A stretch of DNA of 64,000 nucleotides from Avena insularis (taxonomy: Eukaryota > Streptophyta > Magnoliopsida > Poales > Poaceae). The stretch's first letter is position 1. The number at the start of each line of letters is the position of its first letter. The stretch spans positions 332,799,527 through 332,863,526 of the forward strand of contig CM042693.1 in the NCBI GenBank assembly GCA_023614405.1, in the 5' to 3' direction. A program made the position numbers and the translations under genes. This document shows positions 21,545 through 32,597 of this stretch, piece after piece. The notes beneath the pieces were generated by a model. That model was not told where the DNA came from, did no database searches, and saw nothing but the letters and a program-made list of their open reading frames with translations.

Positions 21545-23677
21545 CTATAAACAAATGGGCCAAAACAACAAATTGGTGAGTAAAGTTGCAATAAGTACAA
21601 ATAAGTGATAGATGTAATGCATCTATGATTAACCAAATAGAAGATAGTAAATTTAAAGGGGAGTTAATAAAAATCCAGGTACATGAATACTTGCAGTTGT
21701 AGCTTTTTTAAACAAAGACATGTTATTCTTCTTGGCTGGATTTTGTAAGCACCTTCTCCAGATACTTTAATACATACCATCAAACACCAGTTGTTTTATG
21801 AGAATAATTCTACCTTTGTGTAATTTTTTTAGTTTATTCATAGTTGTGAACTTGGTTGGAAACATATTTACAGGCTATAGTTTTCAATTATCAAACATTA
21901 GCATCTCATATAGAGTAAACTTTCAGTATCAACCCAGTGACTGAGTGTCAAAGCAAAACATGAAAGCCCAAAGAGCCCACCATAGAGATAATGTTCTGAC
22001 AAGGTAACAAGTCCACCAACCTCCAATTAAGGTGGTTTTCACAAAAGGCTAATAGCACCGGAATCTGGAGAGCTGACAACTGAACAAGTCCAGACAACCA
22101 GCTTAATTTTTAAGTTCCACAGCAACTCATGAGGCACACAAAAGGGGTAACCCAACCCGAAGCAATAATAGTGTTTGACATGTAAATTTAGCACATGCTT
22201 CTTCTAATCAGTATTCGCAAAGAACATATGATACCATAATACTTTGAAATAAAACCTCAAGTTAGATGCTAAGGTCAGATAATGACTATAATTGTGTCGA
22301 ACAATCTGACATCTAGAAAAATATGACAGGCAGGATGAACATAGACTAGCAATGTAAAAACAGGGACATATAAACTAGAATGAGAACCTTGTACAGACCA
22401 GCTACTCTGACCATATTAAGGAATTGACTGTAGAACCAAGCAGTGCTTGGTAGGATAAATTTGTAGTTCTACAATTTATTTGTTTTTAGGTGCCAGAAGT
22501 TAGGAAGGAACTCTTACGAGTTACCTGACACCTCAAACTATTAAAAAACTCATCATATGAAAGACTGCAGAGCTGGGATATTCATATTCAATTACAAAGC
22601 TTTGAACATGTTAACAATAGTACAGTCAGCAGCGATGTGCTGTTATGAATGCAAGATTTAGATCTTTCGTAGCCTCGACAAAAGATTTCAGAATGCAAAT
22701 TTACTATGGAAAGTAGTCATAAAGTAATGAAAGAAGACTGTAAACAGAACTTTAAATAATCTGACTATCAGCATCAACACACATGGAAGACTGGCAAGGT
22801 AGAAAATACCAAAGGAGTAAAGGGTCAAACAAACCAAAACAGCATGGAAATCCTCCTTGAAGAAATAGAAACCCAACAACTCCACGAATATAGGGTGGAG
22901 ACAGCCAATAAATCCTACATGAAGCCCACAAACTTAACAAAAAAAAACACTGAATCATGGAATTTCTAACACACAGGGGTCACTCTGGTGAACCGAGCTC
23001 TGGGAACTTTAATGTGACCAAATCTCCCAAGTCAACGGAACAGATAACGACCACACAGGGTGCTGACCACACCAGATTCAAACTATAACTTAAACCCATA
23101 TAGCCAAAACTTGTCGTGGCTGATTCAACCACTGAACCATTATAGCATACATGCATACATGTTGTACCGATATTTCTCATGTGAGCCCCTAAGTCAACTG
23201 CATAAACTAGTGATACTAAACTGTTATTTCAAAAAATAAAATAGTGGTACTAAACTGGCACTCCAATGTGACTGTCGTGACTGGTTCGTCCTATGTGACT
23301 GTCGTGAATTTCAAGCCAACTGGCAGTAGGTAGACGCACCAGCTACCTATCGCTGGTAGCACTTGGAGAAAAATATCGTGGGTGGGAGCAGTCGGTAGCC
23401 CGCTTTGACTGTAGGACGGACGTACCGATGTTCAGCACCGAATCCTCTGAGCGCGGTTCGGAGATATTGATTCTGCGCTAGGGGTGATAAGAACTAACTA
23501 AACCGCGGATTTTTGGGCTACAGGGGACTGGACAAGAATAGAGTATCCCGCGGCAACTAACTGAGCGGGGAGAGAGGAAGGTGGAAAAAATTGGATTCGA
23601 TTGCCCACGGCCGCAGCGAAGAACAGATAATAACAAGAACAGAAACGAAAACCAATGAAAATCTAGGGTTTCCGTAC
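21545..23677 (-). other. Leader (5' UTR) intron of the phosphatase gene
   Basis: The sequence before the ATG reads TTTATAG|GACATA (acceptor at 21545-21546), so the coding exon is preceded by an intron. The best donor is in the GC-rich region, CTTCCG|GTACGG, with GT at 23676-23677. The intron of about 2.1 kb is AT-rich and without coding frames. The exact donor is inferred. Confidence 0.6.
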
Positions 23678-23900
23678 CGGAAGCGACGGGTCCTAGTCGG
23701 ATCTCCAGCTCTCCGCCCCCGCGGCTGCCTGCCGGAGCGGGGCTCGTGTTTTCCGCGGCGCCGCCGGCGGCGAGGCGGGCGAGATTCCGGGGGTAGAAAA
23801 GCTGAGCAAATGATTGCCGCGGAGGGAATTATCGCTTTGGGCTTTGGGGGAAAAAGTGGAGGAGGACGAAGGGGGTGGGGAACTGTTTTTGAATGTCTTT
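23678..23900 (-). promoter_or_regulatory. Probable 5' UTR exon and core promoter region of the phosphatase gene
   Basis: A GC-rich block (CGCCGCCGGCGGCGCCGCGG near 23755-23775) lies upstream of the inferred donor at 23677. CT-rich leader sequence, such as CCTCCTCCACTTTTTCCCCC on minus, is typical of a grass 5' UTR. No TATA box was found up to 24000, so the start is probably dispersed. The right boundary is approximate. Confidence 0.5.
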
Positions 23901-24194
23901 GAATTGGGTGGAGGAACCGTCTCTCGGGCTGGCTGGCGCCTGTGGACCCTGGCCTGACTGATAAAACCTGCCCTGGATGACGCATTGACGCCTTTGTTGA
24001 CTGCTGCTACCGGTACCGGGGGCGTTTGCGTGAGGCTCGGGGGAGACGGGCGGCGGCGCGCCGCGCGAGACCAGATTTTTCAGCGTGCGACGGGCACTCC
24101 GTTACAACTGCTTCGAAATTTTCAATCAAGGATTCCGTTTAAAATATGTTACAGCAGTCAGCATGGAGCTGGTATTAGTATGGGAAATGATCTG

Positions 24195-24632
24195 GATCCC
24201 CCGGAGGATGGGGTTTTCCTCCTCCTCCCCCATGTGACACATGTTTCTAAAATTGTCCTAAATTTCGTTTTTGCTGTAAACCGGCCCGCTTTCGCTACAT
24301 ATGTTTCCGCTTTTGTTTCCGAAACAAAAAAACGGTTCGTTTTAAAAATAGAACGTCTCGCCGGAGACCATGCAGCAAAAAAAGTTTCCGGCGAGGGTCA
24401 TCAACGAGTTGTTTCCGACGTTGTCTCTGGCGAAGTTTGTTTTGCTGCATTAGCACATTTGTTTTTGCTGCATGGTCTCCGACGAGACGTTCTATTTCTA
24501 AAACGAACCGTTTTTTGCTTCAGAAGCAAAAGCGGGGACATATGCAGCAAACACGGGATGTTTTGCAGCCAATGGACACGTGTCAACACGAGAAGCAGGA
24601 CGATGGGAGCTCCCCCATTGTCCGGGGGACGC
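24195..24632. mobile_element. Fold-back MITE-like element with long inverted repeat
   Basis: Ends are inverted: CCCCCGGAGGATGGGG (24198-24213) against the complement of CCCCCATTGTCCGGGGG (24612-24628). Inside, 24280-24382 is nearly the reverse complement of 24462-24562, the best part being AACGGTTCGTTTT..TAGAACGTCTCG. The loop is about 80 bp. No transposase is present. It lies about 300 bp upstream of the phosphatase leader exon. Target duplication not resolved; superfamily unknown. Confidence 0.7.
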
Positions 24633-25098
24633 CTAGCACTATCCTATTAGTATAGTGCATACAGTTGTACTTGATGCTACAGCACGAAGGAGCAGCATAT
24701 GTTCTTTTTTCATGTTTCATTCGAAATTCAACAAATTTTATCTTGAACATTTAATCAGTACTTTTTTTAGAATCAACACCTCTTTATCGGTCAATTATAA
24801 GGTTTATAGGAATAGAAAGATTCTCGGAGGATGTAAGCGCCACACTTGGCGTCCGATATCTTGATTTACTCATTTACAGAACTACGAGATAGTCGATGAG
24901 CTTCTCCATGGTCGTGGTTGGTTCATGAAGGCATTTTTGCCCATGGTCGATTGGTTCGCGAAAGCTTGCTTGAAAGAGCGACTGTGGTTTGGGACTTGGG
25001 AGGCATCAGAATACCGACGTGTTTTTTCTACAAGTGTGAGTTGTTCATTTGGACATCAAATCATTTGACTATGCGGCGAGTTAATCTACACCTTGAAC
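24633..25098. other. Intergenic, nothing assigned
   Basis: No coding, RNA or element boundaries supported. Confidence 0.5.
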
Positions 25099-25100
25099 TA

Positions 25101-25367
25101 CTTCCTCCGTCCCGGTTTAAAGGACATAATTTACAAACCATGCAATCCCAAAATACTACTTAGACACAAAAGCATTTAATCTCTATAATTACTCCTGTGT
25201 GAAAGCAATAAAATGCTTGCATGCACATGTGTGAACAAATGTGAACACTTTTCTAACTCTTTTTCTTCTTATGCATGTTCTACTCCATACTATTAAATGG
25301 ACTAATTAGATGACACCTAGAGCCCAGAGAATTGCAAATTGTGTCATTTAAACCGGGACGGAGGGAA
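25101..25367. mobile_element. Stowaway MITE (267 bp)
   Basis: Terminal inverted repeats CTTCCTCCGTCCCGGTTTAA and, at the other end, TTAAACCGGGACGGAGGGAA. Flanked by TA at 25099-25100 and 25368-25369. Non-autonomous Tc1/mariner type. Confidence 0.9.
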
Positions 25368-25964
25368 TACAACATCATTTGGAGAACACGTCTCAAAACC
25401 ACTTTACTTGGTTTTGCTTACGAGGTGCCTCATGTCCCGATGATTTTGGTTATGTTGTGTCTAGTTGTCATAGTGTTCGTTTACGTAAAAATAGCTGAGC
25501 TAGATTTCAGGATTCTTGGTTTTTTTTTTTTTTTTGTCCATGTGAAAATTGTCTAAAAACCTAAGTACGTCATGACAGAAACCATCCGATTTGACGCGAT
25601 ATGGGAGTTAAAGGAGTGTGCTCTAATAGATATTGGAGTTGGGTGAAAATCAAGGGAGTCAACTATTAAGTGAATAATAACCACTTATCAAAAATTGATG
25701 TGATGAGCAAGGAATAGACCCAATCTACTCAATACTTGTTCATGTTGCTTTCTTTGCACACCTTCCTTTAGTGCTTCCCAACACAGATCACTCGAGAAAT
25801 TCATGTTCTTCAGAACAAATGAAAACATAGCGATTATGTAGGATAGAACTTTTTAGGAACAATTATTATAATTACTTTAGAATCCTTTGGAATTTCTATG
25901 GAATGGGCTATCCCATATAAATTACGGACAAAATACAGGTGTTCTTCTCTTTTGGTATCTACTA

Positions 25965-26137
25965 CTCCCTTCGTTTCAAAATATAAATAAGATGTTTTAG
26001 GTTTGTAAAAAAAATGTAACTAGACTTTTTTTAGTGTGTAGATTCACTATAAACATGAGTGAACCTACATATTAAAAGTAGTCTAGATACATTTATTTCA
26101 CAAAGCTAATACATCTTACATTTTGAAACGGATGGAG
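25965..26137. mobile_element. Stowaway MITE (173 bp)
   Basis: Terminal inverted repeats CTCCCTTCGTTTCAAAAT and ATTTTGAAACGGATGGAG, flanked by TA at 25963-25964 and 26138-26139. The inner part continues the hairpin (AAATAAGATG.. against ..CATCTTAC-type words). Confidence 0.9.
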
Positions 26138-26769
26138 TACAATGCCATTAAAATGACACTTTTTGAAGAAAAAAGTTGTTTTCTATAGGAATTCATATAC
26201 ACAGCATTTCCTCAGCTGGCCTAGTGGAGAAGGTGAGATATAGGCAATCGGTGTTTGCTGGTTTTAGGACAAAAGAGAAAGAGAGTTGTTGCTCCTGAAA
26301 AAAGGCAGGGTCTCAATTGTGTAGTTGGTTGCTACTTTAGAGGTTCTATTTAAAATTTATCATTTTGGAAAGACGTGAAGTCCTTCTCTTGTGGGGTTGA
26401 TTCGGTTGTTGCTGCACGTTTTTTCTCGAGAATTTTGCTTTAGTACGTGTTAGCTTTGAATATCTTCCGTTCTTTACCGCAATCCTAACTGGCACACAGG
26501 GGGTCTCTTTCTCCATGGTCACCTCGATGGTCTCTTTTGCTTTGATATCTTCCGTTCTTTACAGCAATACTGGCTGACCCTCTTAATTTCGTTATCAGGA
26601 CCTTCGTTGCTAATCCACGTGGGTCGTTATTTCTTATCATTGTTTTTCATATTTGTCAACATTATAGTGCGTGTGTAGCTGCTTTTGCTTCTGGGTGTCC
26701 CTACATCACTTTGTACAGCGTGTGTTCTGCTGCTACTAGTATTAGTCTTAGTCCCTCTAGTCATTATAC
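26138..26769. other. Spacer upstream of LINE, possibly its 5' UTR
   Basis: TATCTTCCGTTCTTTAC occurs twice (about 26461 and 26548) in a repeated block with GCAAT.CT. The stretch could be the LINE 5' leader, but its start and target duplication were not found. Confidence 0.4.
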
Positions 26770-28277
26770 GTGTGCTTTATGTCTCTGAACCCCCAGCGTA
26801 AGCTACTCATCGGCTCGTGGAACATACGGGGTTTGAACGACCCTAACAAGTGTACGAACATAAAAATGAACCTGTCAGCTCAGCTCATGCACGTCATCTG
26901 CCTCCAGGAGTCCAAGCTCGAAGCAGTATCCCTGCAAAAGTTGCGACGTTTCTTCCCCCAGGCTTCACTGCGTTCTCCTTCATCCCTTCGGTCGGTGCGT
27001 CCGCGGGTGTGATCACGACCTGGGACCCTCGCGTGATGACCCATGTTGGCAACCGCGCGCTGGAATTCTCCTTGACTTCGTCTTTCGAGCTTGCCACGGA
27101 CGGTTTGCGCTTTGCGGTCACAAATGTGTATACGCCATGTGACCGTGCTCGCCGTGAGGCCTTCCTCGTTGAGCTGCGCTCCCTCGCCAACCTCGGCGAT
27201 GTCCCCTGGCTGATTTTGGGGGATTTCAACATCGCTCGGTTTGCGGAGAATCGGAATAATGACAACTTTGATGCTCGTTCCGCTGAGGAATTAAATGATC
27301 TCATTGATGACCTGGAGCTTCAAGAACTTCCCTTACTGGACCGACGGTATACTTGGACCAATGGGCTCGATGTGCCCACTCTTGTGCGGCTGGATCGAGC
27401 TCTAATTAATCTTGCTTGGGGAGAAAAACTCTTCAACTCATCACTTGTCTCCATGCTGCGCACCACCTCGGATCATGTGCCGCTGCTTCTCAGTGCCTCT
27501 TCCCGCGCCCCTGTGGCCCAGATTTTCCGTTTCGAACGGTCGTGGGCCATGTCGCCAGAATGCAGGGCCATGATCTCATCTGTCTGGGCTCGCCCACAGA
27601 ACCGTCGCCTTGGGTGTGCAACCACTCGCCTATCTAGATCCCTGAAATGGGCCCGCACGGCCTCGAAGAAATGGGCACGTCACAGGAAGCGGCCAGCTGA
27701 GCTAATCTCTAATTGTCGGCGGGTGATCGAGCTCCTTGATCTTGTGGAGGAATTCCGCGTGCTATATGTTCCCGAGCGCATGCTTCGGGGCATGGTTCGG
27801 GATCGCCTCTCCGCTGCGTACAAAAGTCTGAATCTTTATTGGAGGCAGCGGTTCACATACAAGCTATGTTGCCTTGGTGAAGACAACACAAAATTCTTCC
27901 ACGCATGCGCCTCGGCGCGTCTTCGCGGCAACCAGATCGAAGTGCTGCATGATGGTGACAGGGTGCTCTTCAACCACTCTAACAAAGCAGACGTCTTGCA
28001 TCGCTTCTACTCTAAGCTCTTGGGGACCTCTACCCCTCATGTCTGGGGGTTCGATCTCAGTCACGTTCTACCTAGAGTCCCTGGCCTCGACGCTCTCGAT
28101 GCCCCTTTGACGGAGGAGGAGGCTCGGGACGCCATTTTTGCTATGAGGCTTGACAGTAGCCCCGGCCCCGATGGCTTTGGTCCTGCATTATACCGCGCTT
28201 TCTGGAGTGTGGTGCGCGAAGACGTCCTGAGTTTCTTGAGAGACTTCCATGCGGGTACGCCCCCCTCGATGGTGTGA
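26770..28277 (+). pseudogene. LINE ORF2 part 1: endonuclease and linker to RT
   Basis: ATG at 26779 region; MSLNPQRK leads into the EEP nuclease: GSWNIRGLND and CLQESKLE in the first frame, then a frame change near 26950 and, in the second frame, VTNVYTP, ILGDFNI, RYTWTNG and TSDHVPLLL. Linker features LGEDNTKFFHACAS and SSPGPDGFG mark the approach to RT. A TGA at 28275-28277 ends the frame at the point where the RT finger region should continue. In intact elements the nuclease nicks the target and the RT primes from it. Confidence 0.85.
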
Positions 28278-29176
28278 ATCGTGCCTTTATTTCCCTCCTT
28301 CCTAAGAAGGCGGACGTGCTCACGGCGGACGGTTTTCACCCCATCTCGCTCCAGAACTGTCTTATGAAGCTAGTCACGCGCATCCTCACCACTCGACTGC
28401 AGTCCTTCATTGAGTTGCTCATCGCCTTCGAGCAATCCGGCTTCATCAAGGGGAGGACCCTCACAGACAACTTCTTATACGCCATGGACCTTGTTCAGAG
28501 TTGCCACGTCCGTAAGGTGTCGGCCGTCGTGCTGAAACTGGATTTCAAGAAGGCTTTCGATTCCGTCAATTGGGAAGCTCTGGACACGATTCTCGGCGCC
28601 CGTGGCTTTGGCGCCGGTTTCCGTGGCTGGGTTGCCGCAATCCTGTCCACCGGGAAGGCGGCGGTGCTTCTGAATGGAGTGCCGGGCCGCTGGATCAGGT
28701 GCCAGGATGGGTTGTGCCAGGGTGACCCGCTGTCCCCTTACCTGTTCCTGGCCGTGGGAGAGCTCCTCCGTTGCTTATTGGTTGAGGATGTGGGTGGGGA
28801 GCGTCTGCTGCACCCCCTTGTGGACGACCTTCCGTGCCCAGTGGTCCAATATGCCGACGACACGCTAATTATCCTCCACGCGGACGCCTACCAGATGTGG
28901 CATTTGCGCGCCGTCCTAGACGCTTTCTCTCTCGCCACAGGCCTATGCATTAACTACCACAAGAGCACCTTCGTCCCAATTCATGTGCCGCCCGCTGACG
29001 CCGCGGGCCTCGCTAGCATCCTTGGATGTCCCATCTCCGTCTTTCCCCAGACATACCTCGGGCTTCCTCTCTCGGACCAAAAGCTACCTGCGGCTACCCT
29101 GGAGTTCCTCTCCACGAGGATCTCAAATCAGATCCTGTGGTGGCGCCGCACCGCTTCCGATAGGGTGGTCGACTAA
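28274..29176 (+). pseudogene. LINE ORF2 part 2: reverse transcriptase
   Basis: RT blocks in order: FISLLPKK, HPISLQNC, SGFIKGR, LKLDFKKAFDSV (first catalytic Asp), CQGDPLSPYLF, and YADD at 28850-28861 (second and third Asp), then TYLGLPL. It is preceded by a frame break at about 28270 and ends at TAA 29174-29176 within the thumb region. All visible catalytic residues remain. Confidence 0.88.
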
Positions 29177-29814
29177 CCCTCGCCACGGTCTTCCTCTCTG
29201 CAATCCATTTGTTTGCCATGTCATGGTTGCCCTTGTCAAAAAGGCACCCTCGCGAAGATGGACAGGCCTAGACGCGCCATGCTTTGGAAGGCTCCTGCCT
29301 CATGCTCTGGCGGCGACTGTTAGGTAGCGTGGGACCTGGTCTGTCGGTTGCGGTCCGAGGGTGGTCTTGGTGTTGTCGACTTCGCTCTCCAAAACACATG
29401 TCTGCTGCTCAAGAACCTCCATGCGCTTTTCTCTGGTCGTGATACCCTCGACGCTGGGTCCGTCGAGCTACTCGTGAGGATCCACATCCTTCTACGCCTC
29501 CGTGGCAGGCCTTGAGTCCTTGATCCCTGCATCGCTCCATCACACGGGTGGTCCCGAGGGACGGGTGTCGACCTCTCTCGGTTTGACTCTTGGAAGCCAC
29601 TTGGCCCGCTTGCCGATGCCCTCCACGCCTTCTCTTACGCCTGTTGTCGCTTCTTGATTACCGTCAGCAATGGCGCCATCCATATTCCTCACGCGCGTCC
29701 TCCTCAAAGGAGGCCGAGCTGGCTTTCTGCGCTCTCGCTTAGTGCCCTTCAGCTCTCCAGGCGCTCGACGGCCGCAATGTCACTCTTTGCCCATGCAAGT
29801 TCCGTGTTGGGGAC

Positions 29815-30342
29815 TTGTATCGCGGCGCCTTCCTCGGGTGCATAGTACCGCACCAGGAGGTCAACTGGGAAAACTTTGCGCCGCCCCGAGTCAAGGTGTT
29901 CTTTTGGATTCTGCGCCTCGGTCGCACTAGGACGCGCGCCCACCTGTTCCATCTGGGGTGTGTCGCCTCCCCACACTGTCCTTTCTGTCCAGGCACTCCC
30001 GAAGACCTGGCGCACCTGTTCGTGCATTGCCCTCGTCTGGCCCCCATGTGGATGCGCCTTGCAAGCGACCTGCGATTGCCCCCCGACACTGATGTTGTTG
30101 GCTTACTTGGCGTGCTCTCGGATCGCCTCCCCTGTATGCATGCCTCGGCTCTACACACGGTTCTGCTCGCCATCCTATGGTCGGTCTGGAAATCGCGCAA
30201 CCGCATGGTGTTTGATAGAGCTTCCTCCACCACCGATCAAATCGCCTCCCTAGTCGTGGAACATTTGCAGCTCTGGGTCGTCCGAGCTCCCCGACGGGTA
30301 GACCTTGATCCTCTTCGGGCTTGGTGGGATAGCTTAGGGTAG
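29815..30342 (+). pseudogene. LINE ORF2 part 3: zf-RVT zinc-binding domain
   Basis: Contains the plant zf-RVT signature: PPRVKVFFW, then CPFC..EDLAHLFVHCP with paired Cys/His/Cys ligands, then WSVWKSRNRMVF. The stop TAG at 30340-30342 is probably the natural end of ORF2. Separated from the RT part by about 640 bp of frame-broken connector. Confidence 0.8.
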
Positions 30343-30710
30343 CCCCCACCACCACCATCCCTCCCCCTACTATGTACCTCTTTGGAGTGGTATGCCACAT
30401 CCGCGTCGCCACTGTCTCATGTCGGCGCCACCATGTAAATCTGTCCTTTTATGAAAATGAAAATCGCGTTCAGGTGGGCTATCGCCCCCGTTGCACTCTT
30501 CAAAAAAAATAATCGCCATGTTGAAGGTATGTCAGGGATTTCATTACACCACGATCAGCGAAACTAGTACATTTTAGTTGTTGAGTAGTTGACAAAATGT
30601 TTGTGGAATTAAGATTATAAACAGAAATATCTTGAGTCGTCTTTACTTGAACCTGCATTTATTTTCTTTTATTTAAAACATGTTAATTACTTCCGTTTTG
30701 TGGTATCATA

Positions 30711-30859
30711 TAGGGTTGCAAGCGGCAACCCGCGAGAGCCCGCAAATAAAAGCAGAACTTGGTTTAAACTAGACAATTTTTATTGAAATTTTTTAAAGTA
30801 TAGACTAATAAATTTTGCCTATGAAGCGGGATCAGATCGGGTGCAGCTTTGCAACCCTA
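30711..30859. mobile_element. hAT-like MITE (149 bp)
   Basis: Ends are TAGGGTTGCAAG and TTTGCAACCCTA, near-perfect inverted repeats of the hAT type. No coding capacity. An 8-bp target duplication is not obvious by eye. Confidence 0.6.
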
Positions 30860-31039
30860 GTCTGAGACGACCATGGAACCCTAATCAGAACGTGAGTCTA
30901 ACATGTGCTTTAAATTGTGACAATATTATGAGCTCATCAAGTCCCCTGGTATAAACATGCAGCCCACATTGCGTGGACCTCTGATCGCCGCGTCAGGCAT
31001 GGCTTGCAGGCCCCCGCAAAAAAAAGGCATGGCTTGCAG

Positions 31040-31500
31040 GATCAGAGCTCTGCATGTTTTGTATGTTTACAGGAGGAGGACACAGCGGAGCATGTGCTGA
31101 TTCAGTGTGTGGTAGCGAGAGAAGTCAGAAGTGTGGGCCACTGTGTCAGCACATACTGAATTGATTTGTGCTGTGTGTGGCAGCTATATATGCAGCAGGA
31201 TTTGGAGAGCAGTATCAGTATATACCAACCAACACCTAATGACACACTGCAAGACTGGTGGACGCGGGAGAGGGCAGGAAGAAGGAGAAGAGGAGCTTTG
31301 ATGCACCGGTATGTATTGATGCCAGTCACCCGATCTGGAAAAACAGAAACAGCAGGTGCTTCAACAACGTGCACACACAGAACAATGCACGACGTCTGGC
31401 GTCGATCATCGCGGCCGGAAGAATTCCATATGATGAAAAAGATTTGGAGGGAGCATACCCGAGGTGGTGGAGACATAGGAATTACGTGATAGAGTAACTT
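31040..31500 (+). pseudogene. 3' scrap of a second LINE (zf-RVT region)
   Basis: In one frame CFVCLQEEDTAEHVL (about 31053-31100) matches the CxxC..AEHV core of zf-RVT. After stops and a frame change, 31258-31497 reads IWKNRNSRCFNN and NNARRLA, the end of that domain with its usual tail. It is a different subfamily from the LINE at 26770-30509. Confidence 0.68.
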
Positions 31501-32170
31501 TATGCCTTGTTTGGATTGTTGTTTTTTAGTCCCATTATTTTGAATTTGTGAAGAGGTTCAGCAGGAACAGTCCGTATAATCCGGTGGTTTTGGCTAAAAT
31601 ACGACATTCCAAACGGGGCATTAGCAATTTTTCAGAATTCCGTGATCTCCTATGTTCGCATAAGAGACATTTTTTGTAATAAAACAAACATTCTAACTTC
31701 TATAAAACTAACATATGCGCGTGCTCTCTAGAAAAATATAGCCCACAAGCTTACATTATGTTGGTCTATGTATTTGAACCTAGGTTCAAACAAGCTCATC
31801 TCCATGGTAATTAAACTAGGATCCAAACATCAAACCATGTTTGTACGAATCACACATGAAACAATCTATAAATTGATCTGATGATGCTTTTACCACAGAA
31901 AAAAAAGTACTGCAACTGGCAAGATGTAGGAGCAACTCCAATAGTGTCCCCCATTTCAAACACCAACTATATCCGAGTAGGGATGTCTGCAGTGGCGGGC
32001 GGACGGGCAGGAGGCCCATGACCTCCCAAGACAGGCAACTACACCCAACGACGCCTCTCATTTGTCTGCAACTGGGCATTTCTTTACCACATTTCATTTT
32101 GCATATTATACACACATAAATAGTAGTACTTATTTAGTGAAAATGGTAGTAAATTATAGTAGCACTACAA
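31501..32170. other. Intergenic, nothing assigned
   Basis: AT-rich, no supported gene. A CACTACAAGA word at 32163 resembles a CACTA-transposon end, but no partner end is visible. Confidence 0.45.
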
Positions 32171-32597
32171 GATAGTTCATAAAACACAAAAACAATCTTC
32201 TTGCTCTACTAATTCTACTAACCCTAACCCCTAGATCGGCAGCGCTATTTATCATCGCAGGAGCGAAGGCCCTCATATGTCGAGGTAGTGGAAGGTAGTG
32301 ATATTCATCGTCGCCATAGCGCGGGCCCTCACATGCCGAGAGAGCAGAAGGCAACCTCGTCAAGCAGGTGCCACGATCGAACGAGGCTCCACTTCTAGAG
32401 AGATCGGATGGCCGTCTTCTGCCTATCAAGCTCCTCCTGAGCTTCTTCAATGCGGACGCGGACGGCCCCATCGACAGAGTTCGCGCGCAACTCACGAAGG
32501 CGCTCCAAGTGAGCCTCGTCGAGGGCTCACAGACGATTCATCTCTGACAACAAGATGCCACTGACGTCCCACCTGAAGGGACGGCCGACAGTCCAGG
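32171..32597 (-). pseudogene. Gene remnant, left half, split by the retrotransposon nest
   Basis: On minus, about 32520-32400 reads ALDEAHLERLRELR and VRIEEAQEELDRQKTAIRSL, a charged helical tail ending at a TAG near 32395. Upstream sequence is interrupted by stops and then, at the CCAGG target site, by the retrotransposon nest; it resumes at 60302. Resembles the tail of a family of unnamed grass coiled-coil proteins; function unknown. Confidence 0.45.

Larger units (their letters stand above)
26770..30509 (+). mobile_element. LINE (L1 type): endonuclease, RT, zf-RVT, poly(A) end
   Basis: Order on plus: endonuclease from about 26800, RT to about 29176, a decayed connector, a zinc-binding zf-RVT domain 29815-30342, a 3' UTR, and an A-run at 30502-30509. 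No ORF1 is seen upstream. The frame is broken near 26950, at 28275, after 29176, and in the connector. Autonomous activity is not expected. Target duplication not found. Confidence 0.88.

Noticed and set aside
23557..23985. Minus-strand 142-residue frame upstream of the phosphatase
   Set aside because: Low-complexity Pro/Arg-rich translation of a GC-rich leader exon and promoter; better read as 5' UTR.
26211..26280. Possible tRNA-derived SINE
   Set aside because: TGGCCTAGTGG fits a polymerase III A box, but no acceptable B box or 3' structure follows.
32163..32172. CACTACAAGA as the end of a CACTA transposon
   Set aside because: No inverted partner or subterminal repeats were found on either side of the nest.
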